Assembly: GCA_900314595.1 (NCBI GenBank)
Contig: OMVW01000005.1
Coordinates: 1-64,000, forward strand
DNA length: 64,000 bases
Reading direction: 5' to 3'
Source of the DNA: an uncultured Dialister sp.
GTDB taxonomy: Bacteria > Bacillota > Negativicutes > Veillonellales > Dialisteraceae
Below the pieces are notes generated by a model, which worked only from the letters and a program-made list of their open reading frames with translations, was not told where the DNA came from and did not search any database. Below, piece by piece: positions 16,737 to 25,682 of the stretch. Each line of letters starts with the position of its first letter. The stretch's first letter is position 1. The position numbers and the translations under genes are program-made.

Positions 16737-18542
16737 ATGATGAAAAAATTACTGGCAGCCCTTGCGCTTTCCGCACTGGCTCTGCCCCTTTCCATTTCCG
16801 CCAATGAAGGGCCGGATGCCCCAAAGGATGGTGCACGACTGACAAAGCCGGTCCCCTTTGCAGCAGCAGTGAAAAAAGATGGGAAATGGGGCGCTGTCAA
16901 TGAAAAGGGTATCATTATCATTCCATTTTCCTATGACAAGGAAGGACTGAGCCTGACTGATGCCTCAAAGCAGGAGGAAGACCTGGACGGTGAAGGACGG
17001 GAAAATCTGATCGAGGTCCAGAAAGGAAAGCTTCGCGGTTTCTACAACCGGGAAGGCAAAGTGATTGTCCCCATTTCCTATGAAAACCGGTCCATATGGA
17101 AAGAAGGAGCCCTGGCCATTCAGGAATCTGAAAAAAAGATTACCTTCTATCGCATGGACGGGACAAAGATCATCGATAAAACCTATGAGCAGGTCTCTGA
17201 TTTCCAGAATGGCATGTCCATCGTAAAGGAAAACGGCAAGTACGGTTATCTTTCTCTGGACGGCAAAGAAATCGCGCCGGTGTATCAGGAAGCCCGCTAC
17301 TTTGAGGATGGTCTGGCACCGGTCAGGGAAAAAGGCAAATGGGGTGTCATTGATACGGCAGGCAATATGGTGGTCCAGCCTTCTTATAAAGATGCAGGGC
17401 CCATCTACAGTGAAGGACTGCTGGCCGTGAAAAATGGAAAGGACCTCTGGGGATTTATTGATAAAACAGGCAGTGAAGCAGTAGAACCGGCCTATAAGGA
17501 AGTCATCCCCGTATTCACTGAAGGAAACACGGCCGTAGAAAATGATGACAAGCTCTGGGGCTTTATCAATACGAAAGGTGAAGTCACCGCAAAGCCTCAG
17601 TTCAAAGCAGTTCTTACCGAATTTTCTGAAGGTCTGGCCGGTGTCAAGACGCCGGATGGCAACGGATATGCCGGACCCGATGGAAATATCGCCTTCATGG
17701 CCGACTATAACCAGCTTTATCCTTTTGAAGACGGAATTGCAGAAGTGAGAGACGGGCAGGTCACGGAAGTCAGGGAGCGAAGCGGATTTCCTATTTCCAT
17801 TGGCATCGGCTGGGGCTGGGGGCACTGGTTCCACGGTCATCATCACCACCATCATCACAGACATTCCGGCTGGGGCATCGGAATCGGTATCCCCATCTGG
17901 GATCCCTGGGGTTATGGAGATGAGACGGTCCCCACGGTACAGGTGAAACGGGGCTATATCGACAATACAGGCAAAGTCATTGCCTCCCCTTCCAACGACA
18001 GAGTCTTTGAAGCAACAGACCAGGGTATCCTTATCCGCAATGAAGGCAAGTACGGCTGGGTCAACCGGAAGGGCATCTTTACGGCTCATTCCGTATATAA
18101 GAGCCTGATCCCGGTGGAAGAAGACGGTCTTCTCCTCGCCCAGAATGATGATAAAAAATGGGGCCTCCTTTCTATGGCAGATGGCACGGAAGTGGTCCCC
18201 ATGATGTATGAAAATCTTTACTCCATCGGAAATGGTTTCTACAGCTATAAAGTGAAATCGGACTGGGGAATTCTTTCCAAAGACGGCAGTCTCGTGACGG
18301 AACCGGTTTTCCGGGGCGTAGCTACCTGCGGTGACGGACTGATTCCGGTAAAAACGAAGGAAGGCTGGAAATATGTGGATACTGCAGGTAAAGATGCCAT
18401 CATCCTTAAAGAAGAGGCCAGTGACGTCACATCTTTCAAAAATGGAAGAGCCGGCGTAAAGATTAAAGGAAAATGGGGCCTCATCGACAAGACCGGCCGT
18501 TTCCTTGTAAAACCTGCCTATGATGATATCGATATCCTTTGA
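16737..18542 (+). CDS. Secreted WG-repeat protein with a polyhistidine insert
   Basis: It starts with a signal peptide ('KKLLAALALSALALPLSISA', cleavage expected near residue 22). The body is about a dozen WG repeats of the form 'GKWGxIDxxGxxxxxPxY', a beta motif of unknown function common in secreted and lipid-linked proteins. Near residues 352-395 the repeats are broken by a Gly/Trp-rich segment with seven His in a row ('HGHHHHHHHRHSGWG'), which could bind Zn, Ni, Cu or haem. It has 601 residues, its own terminator at 18610, and no operon partner. The metal-binding role is inferred from composition only. Confidence 0.85.
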   Translation: MMKKLLAALALSALALPLSISANEGPDAPKDGARLTKPVPFAAAVKKDGKWGAVNEKGIIIIPFSYDKEGLSLTDASKQEEDLDGEGRENLIEVQKGKLRGFYNREGKVIVPISYENRSIWKEGALAIQESEKKITFYRMDGTKIIDKTYEQVSDFQNGMSIVKENGKYGYLSLDGKEIAPVYQEARYFEDGLAPVREKGKWGVIDTAGNMVVQPSYKDAGPIYSEGLLAVKNGKDLWGFIDKTGSEAVEPAYKEVIPVFTEGNTAVENDDKLWGFINTKGEVTAKPQFKAVLTEFSEGLAGVKTPDGNGYAGPDGNIAFMADYNQLYPFEDGIAEVRDGQVTEVRERSGFPISIGIGWGWGHWFHGHHHHHHHRHSGWGIGIGIPIWDPWGYGDETVPTVQVKRGYIDNTGKVIASPSNDRVFEATDQGILIRNEGKYGWVNRKGIFTAHSVYKSLIPVEEDGLLLAQNDDKKWGLLSMADGTEVVPMMYENLYSIGNGFYSYKVKSDWGILSKDGSLVTEPVFRGVATCGDGLIPVKTKEGWKYVDTAGKDAIILKEEASDVTSFKNGRAGVKIKGKWGLIDKTGRFLVKPAYDDIDIL

Positions 18543-18609
18543 GTGAAATGATTTGAATTCAGAAAGTCTGAAAAACTTTCTTCATAAAATTATCAGTTAT
18601 CAGATTTGA

Positions 18610-18642
18610 TGCGGCGCGAAATTATAAGCGCCGCATTTTTTA
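18610..18642 (+). terminator. Terminator of the WG-repeat gene
   Basis: The stem TGCGGCGC/GCGCCGCA is followed by seven T residues. Confidence 0.9.
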
Positions 18643-18645
18643 AAC

Positions 18646-18675
18646 AAAAAGACCCGCCTCCTCACCGGACGGGTC
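18646..18675 (-). terminator. Terminator of the small membrane protein gene
   Basis: On the minus strand GACCCG/CGGGTC is followed by TTTTTG. Confidence 0.8.
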
Positions 18676-18683
18676 CATTTTTT

Positions 18684-18706
18684 ACTAACAACTAACCACT
18701 AACCAC
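18684..18706 (-). repeat. Heptanucleotide-period repeat (GTGGTTA type)
   Basis: Immediately after the stop codon of the gene at 18707 the minus strand reads GTGGTTA, GTGGTTA, GTTGTTA, GT: three 7-mers, two of them identical. Confidence 0.7.
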
Positions 18707-19090
18707 TCACCTCAGCGTTGTAGCGAGGAAGAACATCAGGAAAAGTATCATGATCATCTGGCGGTTGTTTCTTTTCTTTATTTCCTTGTCTGCAAGGGAA
18801 ATCCCCCAGTTCCATTTCGTATAAAGAGCCATGGCCAGCCACATGAGAAATCCAGCCACTGCCACGCGGTAGACGCTGTCCACGGGAATCGGAAGGAGTC
18901 CCACATCCGCTGATACCAGGATCAGAAGGGAAATACAAACGATGACGGTCACCAGCCAGAGAAGCCATCTGGGCGCTTCGTCATGAATGAATTTTTCTTC
19001 TTTCGTATGGCAGATGCCAAGGATGTAGGATTTGATAAACCAGAGGCAGATACCCACTGCCACTACGTCAAAAACATAACTGTGCTGCAT
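18707..19090 (-). CDS. Small membrane protein of unknown function
   Basis: It has 127 residues with three or four hydrophobic helices ('VVAVGICLWFIKSYILGI', 'WLLWLVTVIVCISLLILV', 'VAVAGFLMWLAMALY', 'MIMILFLMFFLATTL'), a basic 'KEIKKRNNRQ' linker and a short C-terminus. The start at 19090 is chosen because GGAAGGTG lies five bases upstream; an ATG five codons earlier would include the ribosome site. No family was recognised. It stands between the WG-repeat gene and the binding lipoprotein and has its own terminator. Confidence 0.65.
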   Translation of the reverse strand: MQHSYVFDVVAVGICLWFIKSYILGICHTKEEKFIHDEAPRWLLWLVTVIVCISLLILVSADVGLLPIPVDSVYRVAVAGFLMWLAMALYTKWNWGISLADKEIKKRNNRQMIMILFLMFFLATTLR

Positions 19091-19163
19091 AGCTTCACCT
19101 TCCATAAAGATTCTTTATCTATTATGGACCAGAAAGGAAAATGGGGCAACCGAAAATTGATTT

Positions 19164-20150
19164 CTATTTCCCGCCGGAGCTCACGGAGTTCTCAAAGAGT
19201 TCCGGATATACAGCTTTTGCGGCGGCTTCCATGGCATCGGTAATATGCTGGCTCATGACATATTTGTACTTTTCCGGGAACAGGACAAGATTATGGTTTT
19301 TCACAGCTTTTACATCCTGAAAAGCAGGATTTGCCAGGAGCTCTTTCTCAAATTCCGTTTCATTATCCCCTTCCTTGATTTTCCATACAGGCATGAGAAG
19401 GATATCCGGGTTAATTTCCGGAAGGATTTCATTGGAAAGATAGGCATTCGTTCCCTTTGGCACATCGTAAACTGCCGCCCCGTCCTTTACATGGGCCATA
19501 GCCAGGATTTCACTGAAAAGGGTCCCTTTCTTCCCAAGGATTCCCCGAAAGGATAAAGCAAGAGCCGTCCTTTCCTTTTCAGGCGGGATGACAGAAAGTT
19601 TCCTGTCCAGTGCTTCCCTTTTCCTGTTCATATCAGAAACCATAGCTTCTCCGGCTTCTTCTTCATTGACGGCCCTGGCCACTCCCCGTACTTTAGTCTC
19701 CATTTGCTCCCAGTTCACGGCAACCAGGGATACATAAACCGGAATACCTGAATTTTTCAATACCTCCACCATGTTCATGGGAACGTTGGTAGAAGCTATG
19801 ACCAGATCCGGCTTCAAGGCCATAATCATTTCCGGGTTGACTTCGGCAATCTGTCCCACAGCCTGCTGCTCTTCTTTCGTCACAAAGGAAATATCCGGAT
19901 TTCCCGCATATTTGGATAGACCTTTCACCCTTGACGTATCTACAAGTCCCAGAAGGATTTCGTCAGTCCCATAAGTCAGAGAAACGATACGCACCGGATG
20001 AGCGCTCACACGCAATTCTGCGCCCTGGTCGTCGGTAATGACTCTGGTACCGCCTGATTCCTTTACCCTGCCGCATCCTGCCATACATACTATCAGCAGG
20101 ACAGCCAGAAAAAGAGCCAGATTTTTTCGAAAAGTTTCATAGAATGTCAT
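19164..20150 (-). CDS. ABC transporter substrate-binding lipoprotein (iron-siderophore/cobalamin type)
   Basis: It is a periplasmic binding protein of the FhuD/BtuF fold, 328 residues. The N-terminus is a lipoprotein signal with lipobox 'CMAGC'. The core has the class III pattern 'PVRIVSLTYGTDEILLGLVDTSRVKGLSK' and 'PDLVIAST', then a long helix and a second lobe. Ligands in this family are ferric siderophores, haem or vitamin B12; none can be chosen here. No permease or ATPase gene is nearby, so it must work with a transporter encoded elsewhere. A perfect palindrome near its promoter may be a metal-responsive operator. Confidence 0.85.
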   Translation of the reverse strand: MTFYETFRKNLALFLAVLLIVCMAGCGRVKESGGTRVITDDQGAELRVSAHPVRIVSLTYGTDEILLGLVDTSRVKGLSKYAGNPDISFVTKEEQQAVGQIAEVNPEMIMALKPDLVIASTNVPMNMVEVLKNSGIPVYVSLVAVNWEQMETKVRGVARAVNEEEAGEAMVSDMNRKREALDRKLSVIPPEKERTALALSFRGILGKKGTLFSEILAMAHVKDGAAVYDVPKGTNAYLSNEILPEINPDILLMPVWKIKEGDNETEFEKELLANPAFQDVKAVKNHNLVLFPEKYKYVMSQHITDAMEAAAKAVYPELFENSVSSGGK

Positions 20151-20179
20151 TTATCATTCCTCAAAATGATGAATTTCTC

Positions 20180-20235
20180 ATATTTCATGAAATATTTTAT
20201 AATTCTATTATTATATTTCTATCCCATTATGTCAA
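20180..20235 (-). promoter_or_regulatory. Promoter and palindromic operator of the binding-protein gene
   Basis: The minus-strand promoter is TTGACA (20230-20235), a 16-base spacer and TAATAA (20208-20213). Just downstream, at the expected transcription start, lies the perfect 16-bp palindrome ATATTTCATGAAATAT (20180-20195). A repressor bound there would block transcription. Confidence 0.6.
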
Positions 20236-20236
20236 T

Positions 20237-20266
20237 TAAAAACCGGATGCCTGGCATCCGGTTTTA
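20237..20266. terminator. Terminator of the suf operon
   Basis: The stem AAAACCGGATGCC/GGCATCCGGTTTT has A and T runs at its ends. It lies 27 bases after the sufU stop. Confidence 0.85.
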
Positions 20267-20292
20267 ACTCTGCTTAGAAACTTTGCAGGTTT

Positions 20293-20739
20293 TTACTTTC
20301 CTTCTTTTTTCAGTTCTTTCTCAAGAGCCATTTCCAGCGTATGCCAGCCGAGAGTGGCGCATTTGACGCGGACCGGCATTTTGGAGATATCTTTGAGCGT
20401 AATGGCCGCTTCCAGTTCTTCCAGTTGTGCCTCATCGGTCACTTTGCCACGAATCATATCGAGGAAAAGGCGGCAGAGCCGGAGTCCTTCTTCCACCGTC
20501 CTGTCCCGCAGGAGTTCAGCCATCATGGCTGTGGAAGCCTGGGAAATGGCACAGCCTGTGCCCGTATAGGCCAGATCCTTGATTATTCCGTTTTCCACAA
20601 TCACTTCGATATCGATATCATCGCCGCAGCTCGGGTTATGGCCGTGTTCATGGAGTGTGGGATGGATGATTTTTCTCTTATTGGTACGATCTTTGTTGTA
20701 TTCAAGGATAAGATCTGTATATAACTGTTTCAGTTCCAT
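20293..20739 (-). CDS. sufU: Fe-S cluster assembly sulfur-transfer protein SufU
   Basis: SufU is a zinc-dependent sulfurtransferase that takes persulfide sulfur from SufS and hands it to the SufBCD scaffold. It has 148 residues. The three Cys and the Asp of the zinc site are present: Cys38 in 'NPSCGDDI' with Asp40, Cys63 in 'GTGCAISQAS', and Cys127 in 'VKCATLGW'. Its ATG overlaps the sufS stop (TGATG). It is the last gene of sufCBDSU, as in other Firmicutes. Confidence 0.95.
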   Translation of the reverse strand: MELKQLYTDLILEYNKDRTNKRKIIHPTLHEHGHNPSCGDDIDIEVIVENGIIKDLAYTGTGCAISQASTAMMAELLRDRTVEEGLRLCRLFLDMIRGKVTDEAQLEELEAAITLKDISKMPVRVKCATLGWHTLEMALEKELKKEGK

Positions 20740-21971
20740 CAGTCGTCATACCCCATCACTTTCCGGACATCCTTCAGTTTTTCGAGGAAATAGTCCACTT
20801 CTTCTTCCGTATTATAGAAATAGAAAGAGGCCCGGCAGGTAGCATTAATACCTAAATATTTATGAAGCGGTTCTGCACAGTGATGACCCGTGCGGATGCA
20901 GATTCCGTCAGCGGAAAGAATCTGTGCCACATCGTGGGGATGGACATCTTCCACCGTAAAGGCGATGAGGCCTTCTTTTTCTTCCGGGTTCTTCGGCCCG
21001 ATGATATGAATGAAAGGAAGCTTTTTCATGCCTTCCAGGCACCGGGTGACCAGTTTTCTTTCCTGGGCCCGGATTTCATCATAACCGATGGCCTGAATAT
21101 AACGGATTGCGGCCACCAGAGATACGGCCCCTTCCACATACTGGGTTCCGGCTTCGAATTTGGCCGGAAGTTCAGCAAAGGAAGTATGCTGTTCTTCCAC
21201 TACGTCGATCATATCTCCGCCCCGGAGGAATGGTTCCATTTCTTCCAGCAGTTCTTCTTTTCCGTAAAGGACGCCGATACCTCCCATAGAACACATTTTA
21301 TGGCCAGAGAAAGCGAAGAAATCGCAGTCCAGATCCTGCACATCCACCGGTTTATGGGGAGCAGACTGAGCGCCATCGAGAACGACAATCGCCCCATGGG
21401 CATGGGCACGCTGAATGAGGGGCTTCGGATCGAAATCAATCCCCAGTACATTGGAAACTTCTGCGAAGGCAAAGATCTTCACCCTGGGATCATCAATTTT
21501 TTTCAGTTCTTCTTCCGGAAAATGACCGGTTTCTTTATCTACATAAATATAGTCAAGGACGGCCCCTGTCTTTTCTGCCACCCGCTGCCAGGTGACGAGG
21601 TTGGAATGGTGTTCCGCAATGGTGATAAGGATATGGTCCCCTGCCTGTACATGGGTCTCGCCCCAGGAACGGGCCACCAGGTTCAGGGATTCGGTAGTAT
21701 TTCTTGTATAAATGATTTCTCTTTCGCTTTTTGCATGGATGAAGTCACGAACGACTTCCTTAGAGGAGTCGTAAGCTTCCGATGCCGCAATAGCAAAGAC
21801 ATGCGCCCCTCTGTGCGGATTGCCATTCTGATGTGTCACATAGTCAACCACTGCATTGATGACGGGCAGCGGTCTCTGGGTGGTTGCACCGTTATCAAAA
21901 TAAACCACTTTGTGCCCGTTAACTTCTGTATTGAAAATAGGAAAATCTTTCCTGATCAGTTCACTATTCAT
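20739..21971 (-). CDS. sufS: Cysteine desulfurase SufS
   Basis: This class V PLP enzyme turns cysteine into alanine and holds the sulfur as a persulfide for Fe-S cluster assembly. It has 410 residues. The PLP lysine lies in 'FFAFSGHKMCSMGGIGVLYG' and the catalytic Cys365 in 'RTGHHCAEPLH', the SufS (group II) form. It overlaps sufD by four bases and sufU by one, so translation is coupled. Confidence 0.96.
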   Translation of the reverse strand: MNSELIRKDFPIFNTEVNGHKVVYFDNGATTQRPLPVINAVVDYVTHQNGNPHRGAHVFAIAASEAYDSSKEVVRDFIHAKSEREIIYTRNTTESLNLVARSWGETHVQAGDHILITIAEHHSNLVTWQRVAEKTGAVLDYIYVDKETGHFPEEELKKIDDPRVKIFAFAEVSNVLGIDFDPKPLIQRAHAHGAIVVLDGAQSAPHKPVDVQDLDCDFFAFSGHKMCSMGGIGVLYGKEELLEEMEPFLRGGDMIDVVEEQHTSFAELPAKFEAGTQYVEGAVSLVAAIRYIQAIGYDEIRAQERKLVTRCLEGMKKLPFIHIIGPKNPEEKEGLIAFTVEDVHPHDVAQILSADGICIRTGHHCAEPLHKYLGINATCRASFYFYNTEEEVDYFLEKLKDVRKVMGYDD

Positions 21972-23011
21972 TTAATCTCCTTGGAATCCAGTTTTTCTCT
22001 GAGTTCTCTCAGTACTTCTTCTCTCACCGATTCATCCATTTGATCGATAATTGGACGAATGAGTGCTTCAATGACGATTCTTCTTGCTTCTTCCAGAGAG
22101 AAGCCGCGGCTCATAAGGAAATAAATCGTATTTTCATCCAGCTGGCCTGCGCTGGATGCATGATTGCCCTGCACATCATCTTCCGTGCAGAGAAGAAGAG
22201 GAAGGGAAATATTTTTCGTCTTCGGTGCAAGCTGGATGGCATAGTCGCCTTCATCCCCCACGGAACCGCTGCAGCCCTTTTTGAAGTCCAGGGTTCCCCG
22301 GAAAATTTTCTTTGAGGTGTCATCCAGAGCACCTTTCACGTCGATTTCAGCTTTTGTCTTTTTACCCACATGATCGATGTGGTAGAAAAAGTCCAGATGC
22401 TGTCTACCCTTTCCTGCATAGAGGGCCCGTTCAAACATCTGTGAATGGTCCCCCTCCAGTTTTCCGTAGCTGTGGATATAAATATTCTCTCCGCCCAGTT
22501 CAGCAACCGTAAAGTCGGCCTTTGCATTTTCGGAGAGGACCGTATGGCGCTGGTCAAAAATCTTTGCCCCTTTGAGGCCGCTTACAAGACGGGACACTTT
22601 AAGATTTGCATTTTTATCCAGCTCATAATAAGCAGCAGCAAGAGAAGTGCCCTCGTATTTTCCTTCCATGCGGTATATGAGATTGAGGTCTGCGCCTTCT
22701 TCCAGCTTGAAAAGGAAGGCAGCCGCAAAGTCGGGATTTTCCATACTTCCTGAAAGGGTAATGGTCAGATCCGCTTTGACCCCTGCAGGAATGGTAATCG
22801 TATAATGACTGCCCTTTTCCAGTGCTTTTACGGTCTCCGGAGAAGCCCCCCGGAAAAAGTCCGGAAGCCTTCCTCCTTCAGATACGTAGGAAATATCGGA
22901 AAAAGCAGGTGTATTTCCATTCTTCGGCGCTTCAAAGTCCACTTTCGTATCATTCGTATGAAGATAACGATAGGTGAGGAGAGGCAGCCGGTTGATTCTT
23001 ATTTCTTCCAT
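21968..23011 (-). CDS. sufD: Fe-S cluster scaffold subunit SufD
   Basis: This is the beta-helix partner of SufB in the SufBC2D scaffold. It has 347 residues, with a short N-terminal part and a C-terminal core like SufB. It contains 'CTEDDVQGNHASSAGQLDENTIYFLMSRGFSLEEARRI', the conserved end of the family in short segments 'GNHASSAGQLDE' and 'YFLMSRG'. It lies between sufB and sufS in the operon. It is shorter than E. coli SufD (423), as is usual in Firmicutes. Confidence 0.93.
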   Translation of the reverse strand: MEEIRINRLPLLTYRYLHTNDTKVDFEAPKNGNTPAFSDISYVSEGGRLPDFFRGASPETVKALEKGSHYTITIPAGVKADLTITLSGSMENPDFAAAFLFKLEEGADLNLIYRMEGKYEGTSLAAAYYELDKNANLKVSRLVSGLKGAKIFDQRHTVLSENAKADFTVAELGGENIYIHSYGKLEGDHSQMFERALYAGKGRQHLDFFYHIDHVGKKTKAEIDVKGALDDTSKKIFRGTLDFKKGCSGSVGDEGDYAIQLAPKTKNISLPLLLCTEDDVQGNHASSAGQLDENTIYFLMSRGFSLEEARRIVIEALIRPIIDQMDESVREEVLRELREKLDSKEIK

Positions 23012-23020
23012 ATGGCCTCC

Positions 23021-24439
23021 TTATCCTATAGCGCCTTCAAATTCAAGATCGATGAGACGGTTCATTTCTACCGCATACTCCAGAGGAAGGGCTTTGGAAA
23101 TAGGTTCCGCAAATCCTCTGACCAGCATGGCCTTGGCATCTTCTTCCGAAAGCCCGCGGCTCATGAGGTAATAAATATCCTCGTCGGGAATACGACCGAT
23201 TTTTGCTTCATGACCAAGGTCGATATCATCGTTTTCAATAATAATATCGGGAATGGTATCGGATCTCGATTCATTATCCAGCATCAGGGATTCACAGGAA
23301 ATAGTACCTTTTGTCCCCTTCGCATTGGGTCCGATATAGACCACACCCCTGTAAATGGCCGTGCCTCCGGCTTTGGAAATGGATTTGGAATTGACAGTCA
23401 TGGAGACATTCTTTCCCAGTGCTTCCACTTTGGAACCGGTATCCAGGAACTGACCCTTACCTGCAAAAGTAATGCCTGTAAATTCGCAGGTGGACCTGTC
23501 GCCTTTCAGCACTGTATCCGGATAGAGGCAGGACGTATGGGAACCGAAAGAACCGGAAACCCAGATCATATGACCGTCTTCTTCCACCAGGGATTTCTTG
23601 GTGTTCAGGTTGTACATGTTCTTGGACCAGTTTTCAATGGTCGAATAGCGGAGTGTCGCTCCCTTTTTCACATACAGCTCAACCGCCCCTGCGTGAAGGT
23701 TGGCCACGTTATATCTTGGAGCCGAGCAGCCTTCGATGAAATGACAGGTGGCTCCTTCTTCCACAATAATCAGTGTATGTTCAAACTGACCGGCCCCCGG
23801 CGCGTTCAGGCGGAAATAACTCTGAAGAGGCATCCTGACATTTACGCCTTTGGGCACATAGACGAAAGACCCGCCGGACCATACGGCATAATGGAGGGCC
23901 GCAAATTTATGATAATTGGGAGTAATCAGTTTTCCGAAATAGGGTTTGATCAGTTCCGGGTATTTCTTCACTGCCGTTTCGAAATCCACATAAATGACGC
24001 CCTGTTCTTCCAGCTCTTTCTGGATATTGTGGTACACCACTTCAGAGTCATACTGTGCACCTACACCGGCAAGGGATTTCTTTTCCGCTTCCGGAATTCC
24101 CAGTCTGTCGAAAGTATCCCGGATATTTTCCGGCAGATCCTCCCAGCGGGCTTTCATATCTGTTTTAGGACGCACATAAGTATCGATGTGCTCCATATCC
24201 AGTTCGGAAATATCCGGCGCCCACGGCGGAATATCCAGCTTGTTGTAAATTTTCAAAGCCTGCAGACGTTTTTCCAGCATCCATTCAGGTTCCTCTTTTT
24301 CGGCAGAAATCTGGCGGATGATCTCTTCATTGAGCCCTTTGTCCGCTTTGTAGGAAAATTCCACCTTGTCCTTCACATCGTAAATGCTGCGGTTGACTTC
24401 TTCGACCTGGCTTCTTACTTTTTCCTCAGCCATGATCAC
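23021..24439 (-). CDS. sufB: Fe-S cluster scaffold subunit SufB
   Basis: This is the core scaffold on which clusters form before transfer to target proteins. It has 472 residues. Typical segments are 'YVPKGVNVRMPLQSYFR', 'GCSAPRYNVANLHA', 'VSGSFGSHTSCLYPD' and the end 'GRIPDEDIYYLMSRGLSE'. It overlaps sufC by four bases (ATGA type), so SufC and SufB are made together. Confidence 0.96.
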   Translation of the reverse strand: MIMAEEKVRSQVEEVNRSIYDVKDKVEFSYKADKGLNEEIIRQISAEKEEPEWMLEKRLQALKIYNKLDIPPWAPDISELDMEHIDTYVRPKTDMKARWEDLPENIRDTFDRLGIPEAEKKSLAGVGAQYDSEVVYHNIQKELEEQGVIYVDFETAVKKYPELIKPYFGKLITPNYHKFAALHYAVWSGGSFVYVPKGVNVRMPLQSYFRLNAPGAGQFEHTLIIVEEGATCHFIEGCSAPRYNVANLHAGAVELYVKKGATLRYSTIENWSKNMYNLNTKKSLVEEDGHMIWVSGSFGSHTSCLYPDTVLKGDRSTCEFTGITFAGKGQFLDTGSKVEALGKNVSMTVNSKSISKAGGTAIYRGVVYIGPNAKGTKGTISCESLMLDNESRSDTIPDIIIENDDIDLGHEAKIGRIPDEDIYYLMSRGLSEEDAKAMLVRGFAEPISKALPLEYAVEMNRLIDLEFEGAIG

Positions 24440-25179
24440 ACCTCACTGCGGTAGGCATCGAAACCGTTCTTCTCGATTTCATCCACCAGTTCCGGTCCTC
24501 CCTCTTTTACGATCCGTCCATCGATAAGTACATGGACAAATTCAGGAGTAATGAATTTCAGAATCTGGTTCAGATGGGTAATGATGAGGATGGAATTATT
24601 TTCATTGTGATATTCGGAAATATTTTTAGAAACGATACGAACTGCATCCACATCCAGACCGGAATCGGTCTCATCCAGCATGGCCAGCTTCGGATCAAGG
24701 ATGCGCATCTGAAGGATTTCACTCTTCTTCCGTTCACCACCTGAGAATCCGTCATTAAGATAACGATCCCCATAAGAAGGATCCATGGCCAGTCCTTCCA
24801 TACGGCTCTTCATGAGACGCTTGAAAGGGAAAAGACGCTGCTGTTTGCCGGAAATAGTGGTCTTTGCCGTACGAATGAAATTTTCCATAGTAATGCCTGC
24901 CACGGAAATAGGATTCTGGAAAGAAAGGAAAATGCCAAGTCTGGCACGCTTGTCGACAGAAAGGTTTGTAATGTCCTCTCCTTCGAAATAAATATGTCCC
25001 TCAGTAATTTTGTAGACAGGATTTCCCATGATAGCATGAAGCAGCGTCGACTTGCCTGCCCCGTTAACGCCCATAATGACATGGACTTCCCCCGTGTTCA
25101 CGGTGAGGTTAATGCCGTGGAGGAGTTCTTTCCCGCCTACAGATACGTGGAGATTTTCCACGCGAAGTAATTCGCTCAT
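24436..25179 (-). CDS. sufC: Fe-S cluster assembly ATPase SufC
   Basis: This ABC-type ATPase drives shape changes in the SufBCD scaffold. It has 247 residues with Walker A 'GVNGAGKST' (37-45), signature 'GFSGGERKKSE', and Walker B 'LAMLDETDSGLD', the SufC-specific form. It is the first gene of sufCBDSU, behind the promoter at 25244. Confidence 0.97.
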   Translation of the reverse strand: MSELLRVENLHVSVGGKELLHGINLTVNTGEVHVIMGVNGAGKSTLLHAIMGNPVYKITEGHIYFEGEDITNLSVDKRARLGIFLSFQNPISVAGITMENFIRTAKTTISGKQQRLFPFKRLMKSRMEGLAMDPSYGDRYLNDGFSGGERKKSEILQMRILDPKLAMLDETDSGLDVDAVRIVSKNISEYHNENNSILIITHLNQILKFITPEFVHVLIDGRIVKEGGPELVDEIEKNGFDAYRSEV

Positions 25180-25243
25180 TTGATCACCTCATATATTGTA
25201 ATCTGCATGCGCCTCTCGACGTATACAATTAAAAGCTTATTCC

Positions 25244-25272
25244 ATTTTACTGTATTTATCCCTATATGTAAA
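25244..25272 (-). promoter_or_regulatory. Promoter of the suf operon
   Basis: TTTACA, a 17-base spacer and TAAAAT lie on the minus strand about 65 bases before the sufC start. No Rrf2/IscR-type site was recognised. Confidence 0.75.
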
Positions 25273-25452
25273 TACAGGACCCCGAAAAGAAAAGGGAGTT
25301 TTATTTAAATCGGGAACCTGAATTTATATTATCTAACTTTTTCAATATGAAGTCAAGTTATCCCTTTTCCTGAAAAAATAACCATCCCTGGTCCTCCGGT
25401 TTTCCCTGTTCTTTACAGAAATGATAAAATAAAAGAAAAAGGAGGTCTTCCC

Positions 25453-25680
25453 ACGAATAAAAAACTACTGATTGCTGCAGCGGCCGGATTCATCGCCCTG
25501 GGCGGCTTTGGCGTATCGGCCGAAAATAATACAGATGAAAGTGCATATTGTTACGGTCCCGGGAGCGGTTACTGCTATTCTGGAGAAAACCGGCCGGATG
25601 AGGACTACGGATGCAATGGCTATGGCAGAAATTATAACTGCCGTACTAATCGTGGCTGCGGGTGCGGTTACAGAAGATAA
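25453..25680 (+). CDS. Small secreted Cys/Gly/Tyr-rich peptide with an apparent ACG start
   Basis: A strong AAAGGAGG lies seven bases before an ACG codon that begins the frame '(M/T)NKKLLIAAAAGFIALGGF', a convincing signal peptide. The 75-residue product then has an exported part of about 50 residues with seven Cys ('AYCYGPGSGYCYSGE', 'CNGYGRNYNCRTNRGCGCG') and many Gly, Tyr and Asn. No ATG, GTG or TTG exists in frame near the ribosome site. Either ACG is used, the ATG has mutated (ATG to ACG), or there is a sequencing error. It resembles no family I know. It is monocistronic, with a terminator three bases after the stop. Confidence 0.62.
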   Translation, partial: TNKKLLIAAAAGFIALGGFGVSAENNTDESAYCYGPGSGYCYSGENRPDEDYGCNGYGRNYNCRTNRGCGCGYRR

Positions 25681-25682
25681 TC

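Noticed and set aside
17830..17870. Seven histidines as a possible cloning tag
   Set aside because: The codons alternate CAT/CAC and lie inside a larger natural Gly/Trp/His-rich block of a chromosomal gene, not at a terminus.
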